Part shown: piece after piece, positions 42,962 to 52,521 of the stretch
Position numbering within the stretch: the stretch's first letter is position 1
Layout: each line of letters starts with the position of its first letter
Origin: a virus
Reading direction: 5' to 3' (one strand)
Length of the DNA: 54,644 nt
IMG/VR virus record: IMGVR_UViG_3300032268_001435
Coordinates: 1-54,644 of that record
Made by a program: the position numbers and the translations under genes
Notes under the pieces: model-generated
What the model was told of the DNA's origin: nothing
Database searches by the model: none
What the model saw: only the letters and a program-made list of their open reading frames with translations

Positions 42962-43639
42962 GTGAGAACACAACGACGTTCTAGGAAGACACGATTCAAT
43001 GCAAATGGCGGAGGAAATTCTGACATGTCACCTGATCAAATGATGCACGTGATGGATGATCCTGATGGCCATCCTATGGGCATCCCTGGTCTGGACAAGG
43101 GTGTTGCTGTTGATGAGAATCGAGTGTACTTCTACGCTCATGTCACTGAGTCTAGTGTTCTTGATCTTAATAAGATCCTCCGTAGTCTAGACACTGAGAT
43201 GCAGTGTCTATCAATTCGATTTGGTCTCAAGAATTCTCCATTTCCAATTAGACTCCACATTCACTCAGGCGGCGGTGACCTATTTTCAGGTCTTGCCGCT
43301 GTTGACACTATTAGATCGCTGAAGACTGATGTTCACACCTACGTCGATGGATCTGCAGCATCAGCGGCGACGCTTATGAGCCTTGCAGGTGACAAGAGAT
43401 TTATTCACAAGAACTCACTTATGCTTATTCATCAGCTTTCAGCTATGATGGTTGAGGGAACTCATGAGCAGTTTAAGGATGAGTTTGAGAATCAGCAGCG
43501 TTTAATGAATCGAATTAAGACCCTGTATCGTGAGAAGGCTCGTATGTCTGATGAGGTTCTTGAGGATCTTCTCAGGCATGATCTCTGGTTGGACGCTGAT
43601 AAGTGTCTGGAATATGGGCTCGTTGACGAAGTGATTTGA
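42962..43639 (+). CDS. clpP: ClpP-like serine protease, 225 aa
   Basis: ClpP fold: LHIHSGGGDLFSGLAAVDTIRSL (oxyanion Gly loop), DGSAASAATLMSL with catalytic Ser about 134, LMLIHQL with catalytic His about 157, and DLWLDADKCLEYGLVDEVI at the end. Works with an unfoldase or on virion proteins. The N-terminal ~40 residues are basic and extra. GTG 42962 has AGAGG five bases ahead; the open frame runs back into tRNA-Gly, so that part is excluded. Confidence 0.88.
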   Translation: MRTQRRSRKTRFNANGGGNSDMSPDQMMHVMDDPDGHPMGIPGLDKGVAVDENRVYFYAHVTESSVLDLNKILRSLDTEMQCLSIRFGLKNSPFPIRLHIHSGGGDLFSGLAAVDTIRSLKTDVHTYVDGSAASAATLMSLAGDKRFIHKNSLMLIHQLSAMMVEGTHEQFKDEFENQQRLMNRIKTLYREKARMSDEVLEDLLRHDLWLDADKCLEYGLVDEVI

Positions 43640-43643
43640 AAGC

Positions 43644-44204
43644 ATGAATATCTTTGTGTTGGACTTGGATCCGCTCAAGGCGGCAGAGTACCATTGCAAT
43701 AAACATGTCGTAAAGATGATTCTGGAGAGTGCGCAGATGTTGTGCACTGCGCACTGGCTCTCCCTTCTTGATAGCAAATCTAAAAAAATTAATGACTTCA
43801 AGCGTGTAAGAGACTGTCAAGACTGGTTAAAGTCTAATACAGGCACTGCTCTACAGCCTCCGTGGAAGATGACACACATCAACCACCCATGCAGTATTTG
43901 GACTCGCGAGAGCCTTGAGAATTATAAGTGGCACTCTAGACTCGGTCTGGCTCTTTGTGATGAGTACACAAAGCGCTATGAAAAGGTGCACAAGTCTCTA
44001 GGAGTTCATCTGTGGCTTTCCGAGAACAAGCCACTGTTACCATCATTCTCTCTAACAGAGCATCCCAGATGCGTCCCAGATGACTGCAAAGCAGCATCAG
44101 AGGACGTAGTCACATCCTACAGACACTACTACAATCGCTACAAAAATCGGTTCGCCAAGTGGGAACCAAAGTCTCAGACTCCTAGCTGGTACACAGGAAA
44201 GTGA
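43644..44204 (+). CDS. Conserved phage protein of the HCxKHVVKM type, 186 aa
   Basis: MNIFVLDLDPLKAAEYHCNKHVVKMILESAQML, INHPCSIWTRES, SYRHYYNRYKNRFAKWEP: a family I recognise from many phages, with unassigned function. Conserved His, Cys and Lys suggest a metal- or nucleotide-binding enzyme. Five bases after the protease stop and GTGA overlap to the helicase gene, so a single unit. Confidence 0.75.
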   Translation: MNIFVLDLDPLKAAEYHCNKHVVKMILESAQMLCTAHWLSLLDSKSKKINDFKRVRDCQDWLKSNTGTALQPPWKMTHINHPCSIWTRESLENYKWHSRLGLALCDEYTKRYEKVHKSLGVHLWLSENKPLLPSFSLTEHPRCVPDDCKAASEDVVTSYRHYYNRYKNRFAKWEPKSQTPSWYTGK

Positions 44205-45841
44205 CACGAATGGAAGACTACAGTAAGTTCTTTCCCTACTCAAACATTAGAGATCAACAGAAGGAAGCAATTGACTTCTGCATCAAGAATCTCAATGAGG
44301 GAAAGCGTTTTATCATCATTGAGGCTGGGACTGGAGTTGGAAAGTCAGCAATTGGTCTGACAATTGCAAAGGCTTTTTGTGCTTTGAATTCTCCGAAGAG
44401 AGACGAAAAGACTGACACGACTTCTGAGGCTGGTGCGTGGTTTGTGACCACTCAGAAGATCCTACAGGATCAGTACACTCGTGACTTTCACAAGATTGGT
44501 CTGAGATCTATCAAGAGCTCGAGCAACTATCAGTGCAAGTTCAAGAAGCATAACACGTGTGCTGACAGCCAGAAGGAGCTGAAGGTCGAGGACAAGGGGT
44601 CCAAGTTTTGGAACTCCTGCATGGGTTACTGCACATACAAGAATGAAAAGCAGGAATTTCTTAAGTCCACGACTTCGGTGACAAATTTTCCCTACCTCCT
44701 TACGGAGTCTAACTACTCGGGAAAGATCACAAAGCGTCAATTGCTTGTAATTGATGAGTCACACAACACTGAAGGTGAACTGAGTAAGTTTATTGAGGTG
44801 ACAGTATCTGAGCGTTTTTGCACGACTGTCCTTAAAATAGACTTTGAGCGACCAAAGACGCAGCATCAGGCACACTTGTGGATTCGTGACATCTACCTTC
44901 CAAAGGTGAAGTCACACGTCGATCACGTTGAGTCTATGCTTGAGAAGTACAGTGGAATCAAGGCAAAGCTCAATGATTTTATTGCTCTCTCAAGACAGAT
45001 TGACCTCCTCAAGGGGCACAAGGAGAAGCTCACAAAGTTTATTGATGTGTACGACTCAGACAACTGGGTGTATGAGTTTGTTGAAGCAGACGGTAAGTCA
45101 ATGTGCAAGCTTTCTTTTAAGCCTATTGATGTCGCTCCTTTTGCGGAGAACATGATTTTTAGACTCGGAGAGCGTGTAATTCTCATGTCGGCAACCATCC
45201 TGAATCGGGATGCATTCTGTCAGTCACTTGGTATCAAGCCAGAAGACTCAGCATTTATCAATCTTCCATCTCCGTTTCCAGTTGAGAATCGCCCTATCTT
45301 CTTTTTTCCTGTGGGCAGTATGACTCAAAATGGAATTGATAATTCACTTCCTAAGCTTGTCGAGGCAATTAAAAGTATTATGACAGAGCATAAGAATGAA
45401 AAGGGCATCATCCATACGCACTCATACAAGATTGCTTCTTATATTAAAAAGCACATCAAGTCAAATCGTCTGCTGGTTCATGATGCGAACAATCGGGACG
45501 AGACATTAGAAAAGCACATGAAGTCTAAGGAGCCAACAATTCTCCTTTCACCATCTATGTCTGAGGGCGTTGATCTCAAGCAGGACATGTCACGATTTCA
45601 GGTCGTGTGCAAGGTTCCGTATCCATACCTCGGAGACAAGCTTGTTAGCAAGCGAATGCACAAGTGGAATTGGTGGTATCCACTGCAGACTGCAAAGACG
45701 ATCGTTCAAGCTGTCGGACGGTCAATTAGAAGCGCAGATGATCATGCTGTCACCTACATTCTAGACTCAAATTGGGAATCTTTCTACAAGAAAAGTCGTG
45801 ATATGTTTCCTCCTGATTTTCATATGTGTCTCAAGAAGTGA
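44201..45841 (+). CDS. DinG/XPD-like superfamily 2 helicase, 546 aa
   Basis: Walker A EAGTGVGKSA; four cysteines in YQCKFKKHNTCA...NSCMGYCTYKN, in place for an iron-sulfur cluster; DEAH-type box VIDESHN; motif V/VI SEGVDLKQDMSRF and QAVGRSIRSADDHAVTY. 5'-3' helicase for repair, R-loop or replication work. GTG 44201 overlaps the previous stop; ATG 44210 is an alternative. Confidence 0.9.
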   Translation: MTRMEDYSKFFPYSNIRDQQKEAIDFCIKNLNEGKRFIIIEAGTGVGKSAIGLTIAKAFCALNSPKRDEKTDTTSEAGAWFVTTQKILQDQYTRDFHKIGLRSIKSSSNYQCKFKKHNTCADSQKELKVEDKGSKFWNSCMGYCTYKNEKQEFLKSTTSVTNFPYLLTESNYSGKITKRQLLVIDESHNTEGELSKFIEVTVSERFCTTVLKIDFERPKTQHQAHLWIRDIYLPKVKSHVDHVESMLEKYSGIKAKLNDFIALSRQIDLLKGHKEKLTKFIDVYDSDNWVYEFVEADGKSMCKLSFKPIDVAPFAENMIFRLGERVILMSATILNRDAFCQSLGIKPEDSAFINLPSPFPVENRPIFFFPVGSMTQNGIDNSLPKLVEAIKSIMTEHKNEKGIIHTHSYKIASYIKKHIKSNRLLVHDANNRDETLEKHMKSKEPTILLSPSMSEGVDLKQDMSRFQVVCKVPYPYLGDKLVSKRMHKWNWWYPLQTAKTIVQAVGRSIRSADDHAVTYILDSNWESFYKKSRDMFPPDFHMCLKK

Positions 45842-45880
45842 TCAATACTTACAGACTGTTCATTTGAAGGATTCACGTAC

Positions 45881-46273
45881 ATGAGTTACAAAGACGGCGC
45901 AGGATTAATTGTTGTTAGAGACTTTTTTGACGGTCAAAAGTTTTTAATTCTTCTCAATTATGATGGAACATGGGACTTGCCAAAGGGTGGCATGGAGCCA
46001 AATGAATCATCTTTTGAATGTGCAATTCGTGAGACATTTGAAGAAGCTTCTATTGATGATCTTTCATTTGATTGGGGTGTTGATCCAATATCATCAGATA
46101 ATCTCTCTTTCTATATTGCAAGATCTCACCAAGATCCAGTAATTAAAATGAATCCTGTCTATGGAAATTATGAGCATATTCAGGGTGTTTGGGTGAGTCC
46201 AATTATTGCGGTTGAATTACTTCCAGATTTTTTAAAAACTTTTGCAGTCTCAGCAATTGATAGATTACAGTAG
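45881..46273 (+). CDS. Nudix hydrolase, 130 aa
   Basis: Nudix box G-G-M-E-P-N-E-S-S-F-E-C-A-I-R-E-T-F-E-E-A-S (G-x5-E-x7-R-E-x2-E-E) follows LPKGG. Hydrolyses nucleoside diphosphates linked to another group; substrate (dNTP, cap, ADP-ribose) unknown. GAAGGA precedes the ATG. Confidence 0.88.
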   Translation: MSYKDGAGLIVVRDFFDGQKFLILLNYDGTWDLPKGGMEPNESSFECAIRETFEEASIDDLSFDWGVDPISSDNLSFYIARSHQDPVIKMNPVYGNYEHIQGVWVSPIIAVELLPDFLKTFAVSAIDRLQ

Positions 46274-46338
46274 ACTATTGTATGATCTTTAGGTGATAAT
46301 AGTTTATCCCTGCAAATTGAGTGCCATATTTATTATGG

Positions 46339-47559
46339 AGTATGTCAATATTCAGGGAACACAAAACAATTGCTGATAGGTCTGCATCAGACCGTAGACG
46401 TCACAAGAAGAAGATTGAGGATGCCATCAAAGAGGGCATTCACAATATCGTCTCTGAAGAGTCTATAATCGGTCAGGACGGCAAGAAGAAGATCAACATC
46501 CCCGTCCGCGGTATCAAAGAGTACCGATTCATCTACGGAGACAATGATCAGAACAAAAGAGCTGGATCAGCTCCCGGCGAAGACCTTCAGAGAGGTCAAA
46601 AAGTAGGTGAAGCTGGATCCAAACAAAAAAGTAAAGGCGGTAAGGGAAGCGATGAAAAGGGAACTGAATTCTACGAAGTAGAAATCACCCTCGAAGAGCT
46701 TGCTAATTACCTCTTTAATGATCTAGAGCTTCCTGAGCTTGCCAAAAAGAGCATTAAAAATATAGTTGGCGAGAAGTGGAAGCGACACGGATATAGAAAT
46801 GACGGTATTCGTCCTCGTCTTGATAAGAAAAAGACGGCGATCAACAGGATCAAGCGAAAAAAGTCTGCCCTTAGAAGGGAAAATCTAGAATCGACTTCTG
46901 TGAATGAAGTTCAGACTTCCTCGGTTGAAGATGAGGAAGAGAGATTTCCATATCACGAAAATGATCTGAAGTATCGTCACATCAAGAAAGACGTGAAGGA
47001 GTCATCCAACGCAGTCATTTTCTTCCTGATGGACATTTCCGGATCAATGTCACAAAATAAGAAGTTTCTTGCAAGAAGCTTCTATTTTCTTCTCTATCAC
47101 TTCATTAATGCTCGGTATGAGAACTGTGAGGTCGTGTTCGTTGCACACGACACGGAAGCATATGAAGTTGATGAAGACAAATTCTTCAAGAGAGGAAATA
47201 GTGGTGGCACTGTAGTTTCTTCAGGTCTTCAAATGGTTCAGGATATCATCAACAAGAGATTCCACCCAAACAGCTGGAACATATATTGCTTTCAGTGCAG
47301 CGATGGAGACAATTGGGAGAGTGATGAGAAGAAGACACTTGATCTCGCTTCCTCAATCAAGAGTGTGAGTCAGCTCTTCGGATACTGTCAAATTGAGCCT
47401 AAGGAAGAAAAACTCTCTTGGGATCCTGATAAGAAGCTAAATCAGGTTTATTTGCCTCTTGTTGACAACAACTTTAAAACCGTTGATATTTCTTCAAAGG
47501 GTGATATTTGGCCCGCCTTTAGAAAGCTGCTCGGAAAGAGAGTGCAGGTAAATAGATGA
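46339..47559 (+). CDS. yeaH: YeaH/YhbH-like DUF444 protein with VWA domain, 406 aa
   Basis: DUF444 family: N-terminal RSASDRRRHKKKIEDAIKEGI, a Gly-rich linker, then VIFFLMDISGSMSQNKKFLARSFYFLL (VWA, D-x-S-G-S), DTEAYEVDEDKFFKRGNSGGTVVSSGL, WNIYCFQCSDGDNW, as in E. coli YeaH and Bacillus YhbH.  First of the three-gene stress cassette. ATG 46339 fits the family start; GTG 46321 is in frame. ATGA overlap with SpoVR. Confidence 0.92.
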   Translation, partial: SMSIFREHKTIADRSASDRRRHKKKIEDAIKEGIHNIVSEESIIGQDGKKKINIPVRGIKEYRFIYGDNDQNKRAGSAPGEDLQRGQKVGEAGSKQKSKGGKGSDEKGTEFYEVEITLEELANYLFNDLELPELAKKSIKNIVGEKWKRHGYRNDGIRPRLDKKKTAINRIKRKKSALRRENLESTSVNEVQTSSVEDEEERFPYHENDLKYRHIKKDVKESSNAVIFFLMDISGSMSQNKKFLARSFYFLLYHFINARYENCEVVFVAHDTEAYEVDEDKFFKRGNSGGTVVSSGLQMVQDIINKRFHPNSWNIYCFQCSDGDNWESDEKKTLDLASSIKSVSQLFGYCQIEPKEEKLSWDPDKKLNQVYLPLVDNNFKTVDISSKGDIWPAFRKLLGKRVQVNR

Positions 47560-48878
47560 CACATTTTGATTCCAGTGATGAATGGTCAACGGATCTCCTC
47601 TCTGAGTATGATGAGAGGATTTGTGAGCTAGCTAAGTCAGAAGGTCTTGACTGGTTTCCTATCCACTATGAAGTTTGCGACTACTACTCCATGATCGGTC
47701 ATATGTCGTATCATGGGATGCCCACACACTACGGTCACTGGAGTTTTGGAAAGAGCTTTGAGAGAACCCACCAGATGTACAATCTTGGAATGGAGGGATT
47801 GCCTTATGAGCTCATTATTAATTCAAATCCATCCATAGCATATCTGATGAAGGAGAACCCTGCGTACCTTCAGATTCTCATTATGTGTCATTGTGTGGGT
47901 CACTCAGACTTCTTCAAGAACAATAGAATGTTTAGGGACACTAGACCCGAGTCTGTTGTACAGAGATTTAGAAATGCAAAAAAGAGAATTCAAGGATACA
48001 CAGAGGATCCTCACATTGGAATTGATGAGGTTGAAAAGGTCCTTGATGCTGCACACGCGATTCAGTTTCAGGCAGATAGATTTCCTATTATTAAGCCTAC
48101 ACACAAGGACTTAAAAGATAAGTACATAAAGCTTATAAACGAGGACACGAAGGGCGATTGGAAGAAATTTGATATTACAAAAATTCCACTTGAGCCACAG
48201 TACGATGTTCTTGGATTTATTTCTGAGTACGGTAAATTTGATGACTGGAAGCGAGACATCATTGATATTGTCAGAGATGAAGCAAACTATTTCATGCCTC
48301 AGATTCATACAAAAATTATGAATGAGGGATGGGCAAGTTTCTGGCACTATCGATTAATGAATAAGTTAGAGCTTCCTCAGAAGTACCACATTCCTTTCCT
48401 CAAAAGTCACAACCAAGTCATACGTCCTCATGTAGGTGGTCTGAATCCCTACCACCTTGGATTTGAGATCTTTAAAAAAATCGAAGAGCGTCACGGAATT
48501 GACGAGTGTTTTATTGCACGTGAAACTGCACATGATATAAGCTTTTTACGTCAATACCTAAAAGAGGAAGATGCTTTTGATCTGGGACTTTTTACATTCT
48601 CACGTCAAAAGGACGATTATAAAATTGATGAGATTTCTGATGAGGATGGATGGAAAGAAGTGAAAAACACTCTTATCAAGAATATTGGGATGAGTGGAAT
48701 TCCATCAATTCATATTTCAGAACTCACAAAAGATGATGTTCTAGTTCTGGAACACGATCATGATGGTCGAGATCTAGAACTAAATAATGCTGATGAGGTC
48801 ATCTCACACGTTCATGAGCTATGGGGTGGCGAGGTAAAAATGTTCACTATTGTCGAGGGAGAATCCTGGGAAATTTAA
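47556..48878 (+). CDS. spoVR: SpoVR/YcgB family protein, 440 aa
   Basis: Family signatures: EVCDYYSMIGHMSYHGMPTHYGHW, YNLGMEGLPYELIINSNPSIAYLM, CHCVGHSDFFKNN, and EGWASFWHYRLMNKL. SpoVR is needed for the spore cortex in Bacillus; YcgB in E. coli is stationary-phase induced; biochemistry unsettled. Together with DUF444 and PrkA it forms a conserved bacterial trio, here complete in a phage context. Overlaps the preceding gene (ATGA). Confidence 0.93.
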   Translation: MTHFDSSDEWSTDLLSEYDERICELAKSEGLDWFPIHYEVCDYYSMIGHMSYHGMPTHYGHWSFGKSFERTHQMYNLGMEGLPYELIINSNPSIAYLMKENPAYLQILIMCHCVGHSDFFKNNRMFRDTRPESVVQRFRNAKKRIQGYTEDPHIGIDEVEKVLDAAHAIQFQADRFPIIKPTHKDLKDKYIKLINEDTKGDWKKFDITKIPLEPQYDVLGFISEYGKFDDWKRDIIDIVRDEANYFMPQIHTKIMNEGWASFWHYRLMNKLELPQKYHIPFLKSHNQVIRPHVGGLNPYHLGFEIFKKIEERHGIDECFIARETAHDISFLRQYLKEEDAFDLGLFTFSRQKDDYKIDEISDEDGWKEVKNTLIKNIGMSGIPSIHISELTKDDVLVLEHDHDGRDLELNNADEVISHVHELWGGEVKMFTIVEGESWEI

Positions 48879-48920
48879 CAGATTCTCTGCTCAGATATCT
48901 TTACAAAACGGCGGTATTAC

Positions 48921-50855
48921 ATGAAGTCATCAAAGAAGAAGTTCCTAGATCTTATTCAGACACAGCGAGACATCAAGAAGACTGAGAAGTTCGAGGGAAC
49001 TCTCATCGACTACATGGAGGTTGTCAAGCAAAATCCAGACATCACAAAGACAGCTCACAAGAGACTTTGTGATTCCATTGAAAGTAAGGGCGTATCAGTA
49101 ATGCCTGATACTGACTCAAGAAAGCATAGAATTTTTGATGGTGAAAATATCAAAATCTATGACTACTTTCAGAAGGATTTCTTTGGCGCTGAAAGAACTG
49201 TTGCCAAGTTAATGAGATTCTTAAAGTCTGCTGCACACAAGGGAGAGGAATCACGTCAGGTTCTCCTCCTTATGGGCCCAGTTGGCGCTGGAAAGTCAGC
49301 TCTAACAGAGCACATCAAGAGGGCAATTGAGCAGCTTCCATATTTCCACCTCGATGGTGACCCACAGCGTGGTGAGCCACTTCAGCTTGTTCCCCGTGCC
49401 CTTCGTCCAGACTTCGAGAAGGAGCTTGGCGTCACAATTGAAGGTGATATCAGCCCAGTTGCACGCCAGAAGCTGCTTGCGGAGTATGATGGAAAGTACG
49501 AGAATTTCAAGGTTGTTGAGACGACATTCTCCCAGCGTGGACGCCGAGGCGTCGCTTCTGTGCCTCCCATGGATGCAAACAGCCAAGATGTTTCAGTCCT
49601 GATTGGCTCTGAGGACATCTCCAAGCTTGATATCTACGCAGAGGACGATCCACGAGTTCTATCACTCAATGGTGCCTTCAACGTGGGTAACCGTGGTATC
49701 GTTGAGCTCGTTGAGGTGTTCAAGAATGAAATTGAGTTCCTCCACACGATCATCACAGCCACCCAGGAGAAGAGGGTTCCCTCACCTGGCAAGCATGATA
49801 TGATCTATTTCGACGGCGTGATCCTCGCCCACTGTAACGAGTCCGAGTGGAACCGTTTCCAGTCCGAGCACACCAACGAGGCAATTCTTGATCGTCTTGT
49901 GAAGATCAATGTTCCCTACGTTCTAGAGCTAGATCAGGAGGTCAAGATCTACGAGAAGATCCTTGGAAAGGCAAACTTCTCAGCTCATATCGCTCCGCAC
50001 ACACTTAAGGTGGCATCCATGTTTTCAGTGATGTCACGCCTAAAGCCAACGAGCAAGTGTGATCTTCTTACAAAGATGAAGATCTACAATGGAGAGGAGG
50101 TGATTGAGAAGGGACGTGTAAAGAAGGTTGACATTAGAGACCTCCGTGAGGAGGCTCAAAATGAGGGCATGAGTGGTATATCCACCAGGTTTATCATGAA
50201 GTCGATTGACAATGCTCTTACAGATGCAGATAAGAATGTTATTACTCCTATCTCAGTCATGGACTCACTTGTCAAGCAGGTTAAGGAACAAATTGTTGAT
50301 CAGGAGTACAAGGACAAGTGCCTTGAACTTATTCAAAAGGTTGTCCGTGAGGAGTACCTCAAGATCCTCGAGACAGAGATTGCCAAGGCATTCATTGCAG
50401 CATATGAGGAGCAGGCACAGTCACTATTCGATGCTTATCTTGATAATGCTGAGGCTCATGCAACTCGTCAGCGTCTTAAGAACAAGATCACGAAGGAGGA
50501 GATGAATCCTGATGAGAACTTTATGAAGTCCATCGAAGAGATGATTGGCATCACAGGATCATCACGTGATGGATTTCGATCAGACGTCACAGCATATATG
50601 TTCGCAAGAATGCGCCGAGGTGAGAAGGTTGACTACACTTCGTACGAGCCTCTCAAGGAAGCAATTGAGAGTTATCTAATCAGGTCTGTCAAGGACATGG
50701 CGAGAATTGTGACCAAGTCCAAGACACGAGATGATGAACAGAAGAAGAAGTACAACGAGATGGTTCAGACTCTCATGAATGACTACGGATACAACGAGGA
50801 TTCAGCAGAGGAGATTTTGAATTATGCCAGCAATCACCTCTGGAGAGATAGTTGA
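48921..50855 (+). CDS. yeaG: PrkA/YeaG family AAA+ protein (serine kinase or protease type), 644 aa
   Basis: LLLMGPVGAGKSALTEHIKRAIE with Walker A (119-126), a long AAA-like domain (YFDGVILAHCNESEW, ISTRFIMKSIDNAL), and a C-terminal kinase-like region, about the length of bacterial YeaG. PrkA was described as a protein kinase and more recently as an AAA+ protease-like protein; in E. coli YeaG aids nutrient-stress survival. Third gene of the cassette, after a 42-base gap with CGGCGG. Less AT-rich than its neighbours. Confidence 0.93.
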   Translation: MKSSKKKFLDLIQTQRDIKKTEKFEGTLIDYMEVVKQNPDITKTAHKRLCDSIESKGVSVMPDTDSRKHRIFDGENIKIYDYFQKDFFGAERTVAKLMRFLKSAAHKGEESRQVLLLMGPVGAGKSALTEHIKRAIEQLPYFHLDGDPQRGEPLQLVPRALRPDFEKELGVTIEGDISPVARQKLLAEYDGKYENFKVVETTFSQRGRRGVASVPPMDANSQDVSVLIGSEDISKLDIYAEDDPRVLSLNGAFNVGNRGIVELVEVFKNEIEFLHTIITATQEKRVPSPGKHDMIYFDGVILAHCNESEWNRFQSEHTNEAILDRLVKINVPYVLELDQEVKIYEKILGKANFSAHIAPHTLKVASMFSVMSRLKPTSKCDLLTKMKIYNGEEVIEKGRVKKVDIRDLREEAQNEGMSGISTRFIMKSIDNALTDADKNVITPISVMDSLVKQVKEQIVDQEYKDKCLELIQKVVREEYLKILETEIAKAFIAAYEEQAQSLFDAYLDNAEAHATRQRLKNKITKEEMNPDENFMKSIEEMIGITGSSRDGFRSDVTAYMFARMRRGEKVDYTSYEPLKEAIESYLIRSVKDMARIVTKSKTRDDEQKKKYNEMVQTLMNDYGYNEDSAEEILNYASNHLWRDS

Positions 50856-51124
50856 TGCAAGTGAAGTTTTCTTCACCTGAGATCATCTTTTTAATTTCTG
50901 GCGCGCTATTTCTATCAGATAAAACCATTCCAGGCATTGTTTTTGCTGTGCTTGGAGTGGTTGGTTCTGTCGCTAGAGTTGCATTAGAGATGCAAGATCG
51001 ACAAGAGAGAATTAAATTAGATCAGGAAGAGATCAAGGTCGTCTATAGCGTCCTTTCATCTGTATCAAAAATATTTAGTAACATTACTGTCCAACACTAC
51101 GGAGATTCAACTGATTATAATTGA
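50855..51124 (+). CDS. Small membrane protein, 89 aa
   Basis: Starts in the PrkA stop (TGATG; GGAG nine bases ahead). Two hydrophobic stretches (IIFLISGALFLS, IPGIVFAVLGVVGSVARVAL) then a charged helix RQERIKLDQEEIKVV. Function unknown; may anchor a cassette product. Confidence 0.65.
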   Translation: MQVKFSSPEIIFLISGALFLSDKTIPGIVFAVLGVVGSVARVALEMQDRQERIKLDQEEIKVVYSVLSSVSKIFSNITVQHYGDSTDYN

Positions 51125-51135
51125 TTTCGTAGAAG

Positions 51136-52521
51136 ATGACTGTAAGAACTATCAAAAAAAAATCAATCGATTTAAATCTCAGACAGCTCACAGAAAATAT
51201 CCAAAAAAAATTGGATGATTTGGTGAGTCAAAGACACCACTTTAGTTTTGGCAACAGAACGTCTCAGGTGCAGCCCATCGATGTAGTTCGATGGGCCTCT
51301 GAAATGACTTCTGTTTCGTCCGAGTCAAAGCACCTAAAGAATATCATTCTAAGCGCTTTGAATGACGCAGAAGGCACCCAGGGAACTTCTGCAGTGGTCT
51401 GCTTGATAGCCCTTAGCCACTTATTGAGGCGTCCAGGCAGTCTATGGTCGACTAAAAATTCTGAAAGCATTGAAAATGAGCTGAAGGTCCTTTTAAAGCG
51501 TCACACACGACGTTGCTCATCTTCTGAGGTTCTTCAAATACTCAGCAATTTTGATCGTGATCCTAGCTCTTTTGGAATAGCAAATCGAGCTATTAGAATG
51601 AGCGGAGCAAATTCTACAATTCAAGTTGCATCTGATGGCTTTAGATCGAGCATCCAAATTGCGAATGGCTATAAGTTTCCTGTTGAATTTCCAGATATTT
51701 TTCTCTCTTCAGGTGGAGTCACTGTATCAGAGAAAAATTTTGAAGAATGCAGAGTTATGGCTATTGATGGAATTATTGAGAGCATGTCAGAGATAAATGG
51801 AATTGTTCATACATCTTATGACAAAAATATTCCAGTCATAATTGCCGCCCGTGGATTTGATAAAGATGTTCTCAACACTCTAGGAATAAATTTTTATCAT
51901 AGTAGACTTCGTGTGATTCCTTTGATTGTTCCTTATGATGCCACTGGTGCCAATATGATAAATGACATCTGTGTGGTTTCTGGATGTGACCTAATAAGCT
52001 CACTTAAGGGAGACCTTATATCAACCAAGAAGTGGGAAGAGCTAGGAACAGTCCAAAGTATCAAAATTACATTTGATAGATCGAATATCGTTCTAATGAA
52101 TGATAGAACTCGAAAGTCTGTTGAACGTCATCGAAAAAATCTTCGAAAAATGAAGATAGAGTCAATGGAACCCCTAAAGAGTGAGATAATAGAGAAACGT
52201 CTTACGACTCTCATGGGATCAGGAACGATTGTCAATCTAGGTGACGATCTAGAAGATCTAAAAGGCCTCTACACTGATAGGGTTAATTGTCATATTAGAA
52301 GTTTTAAGTCAGGTGCAAAATTTGGTATAGTTGATCTTTCTGAGCTATTAGAACAAGTTCAGTCTCCTGATCTCAGGAAGATAATTTTATCACTAAAAAA
52401 TGTATCTCAATTTTTTCTTACAAGTCAATTAATGTCTGGAATAAAGCATGCAACTTCTTGTGAGAAAAATTTAAGAAGCATCGGAGGAATGATTTGTAAT
52501 GACAATTCAAGAAGTCTCTGA
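51136..52521 (+). CDS. Diverged GroEL-like chaperonin, 461 aa
   Basis: The GroEL order is visible though far diverged. Equatorial: DAEGTQGTSAVVCLIAL in place of GDGTTTATVLA. Apical: DGFRSSIQIANGYKFPVE, IFLSSGGVTVSEKNFEEC, IPVIIAARGFDKDVLNTL, RVIPLIVPYDATGANMINDICVVSG, then ELGTVQSIKITFDRSNIVLMND as in ...LGQAKRVVINKDTTTIIDG. C-terminal return: RVNCHIRSFKSGAKFGIVDLSEL. At 461 residues it is shorter than GroEL (~550). Phage-encoded GroEL-like proteins are known in some jumbo phages. ATP site residues are altered, so ATPase activity is uncertain. Confidence 0.7.
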   Translation: MTVRTIKKKSIDLNLRQLTENIQKKLDDLVSQRHHFSFGNRTSQVQPIDVVRWASEMTSVSSESKHLKNIILSALNDAEGTQGTSAVVCLIALSHLLRRPGSLWSTKNSESIENELKVLLKRHTRRCSSSEVLQILSNFDRDPSSFGIANRAIRMSGANSTIQVASDGFRSSIQIANGYKFPVEFPDIFLSSGGVTVSEKNFEECRVMAIDGIIESMSEINGIVHTSYDKNIPVIIAARGFDKDVLNTLGINFYHSRLRVIPLIVPYDATGANMINDICVVSGCDLISSLKGDLISTKKWEELGTVQSIKITFDRSNIVLMNDRTRKSVERHRKNLRKMKIESMEPLKSEIIEKRLTTLMGSGTIVNLGDDLEDLKGLYTDRVNCHIRSFKSGAKFGIVDLSELLEQVQSPDLRKIILSLKNVSQFFLTSQLMSGIKHATSCEKNLRSIGGMICNDNSRSL

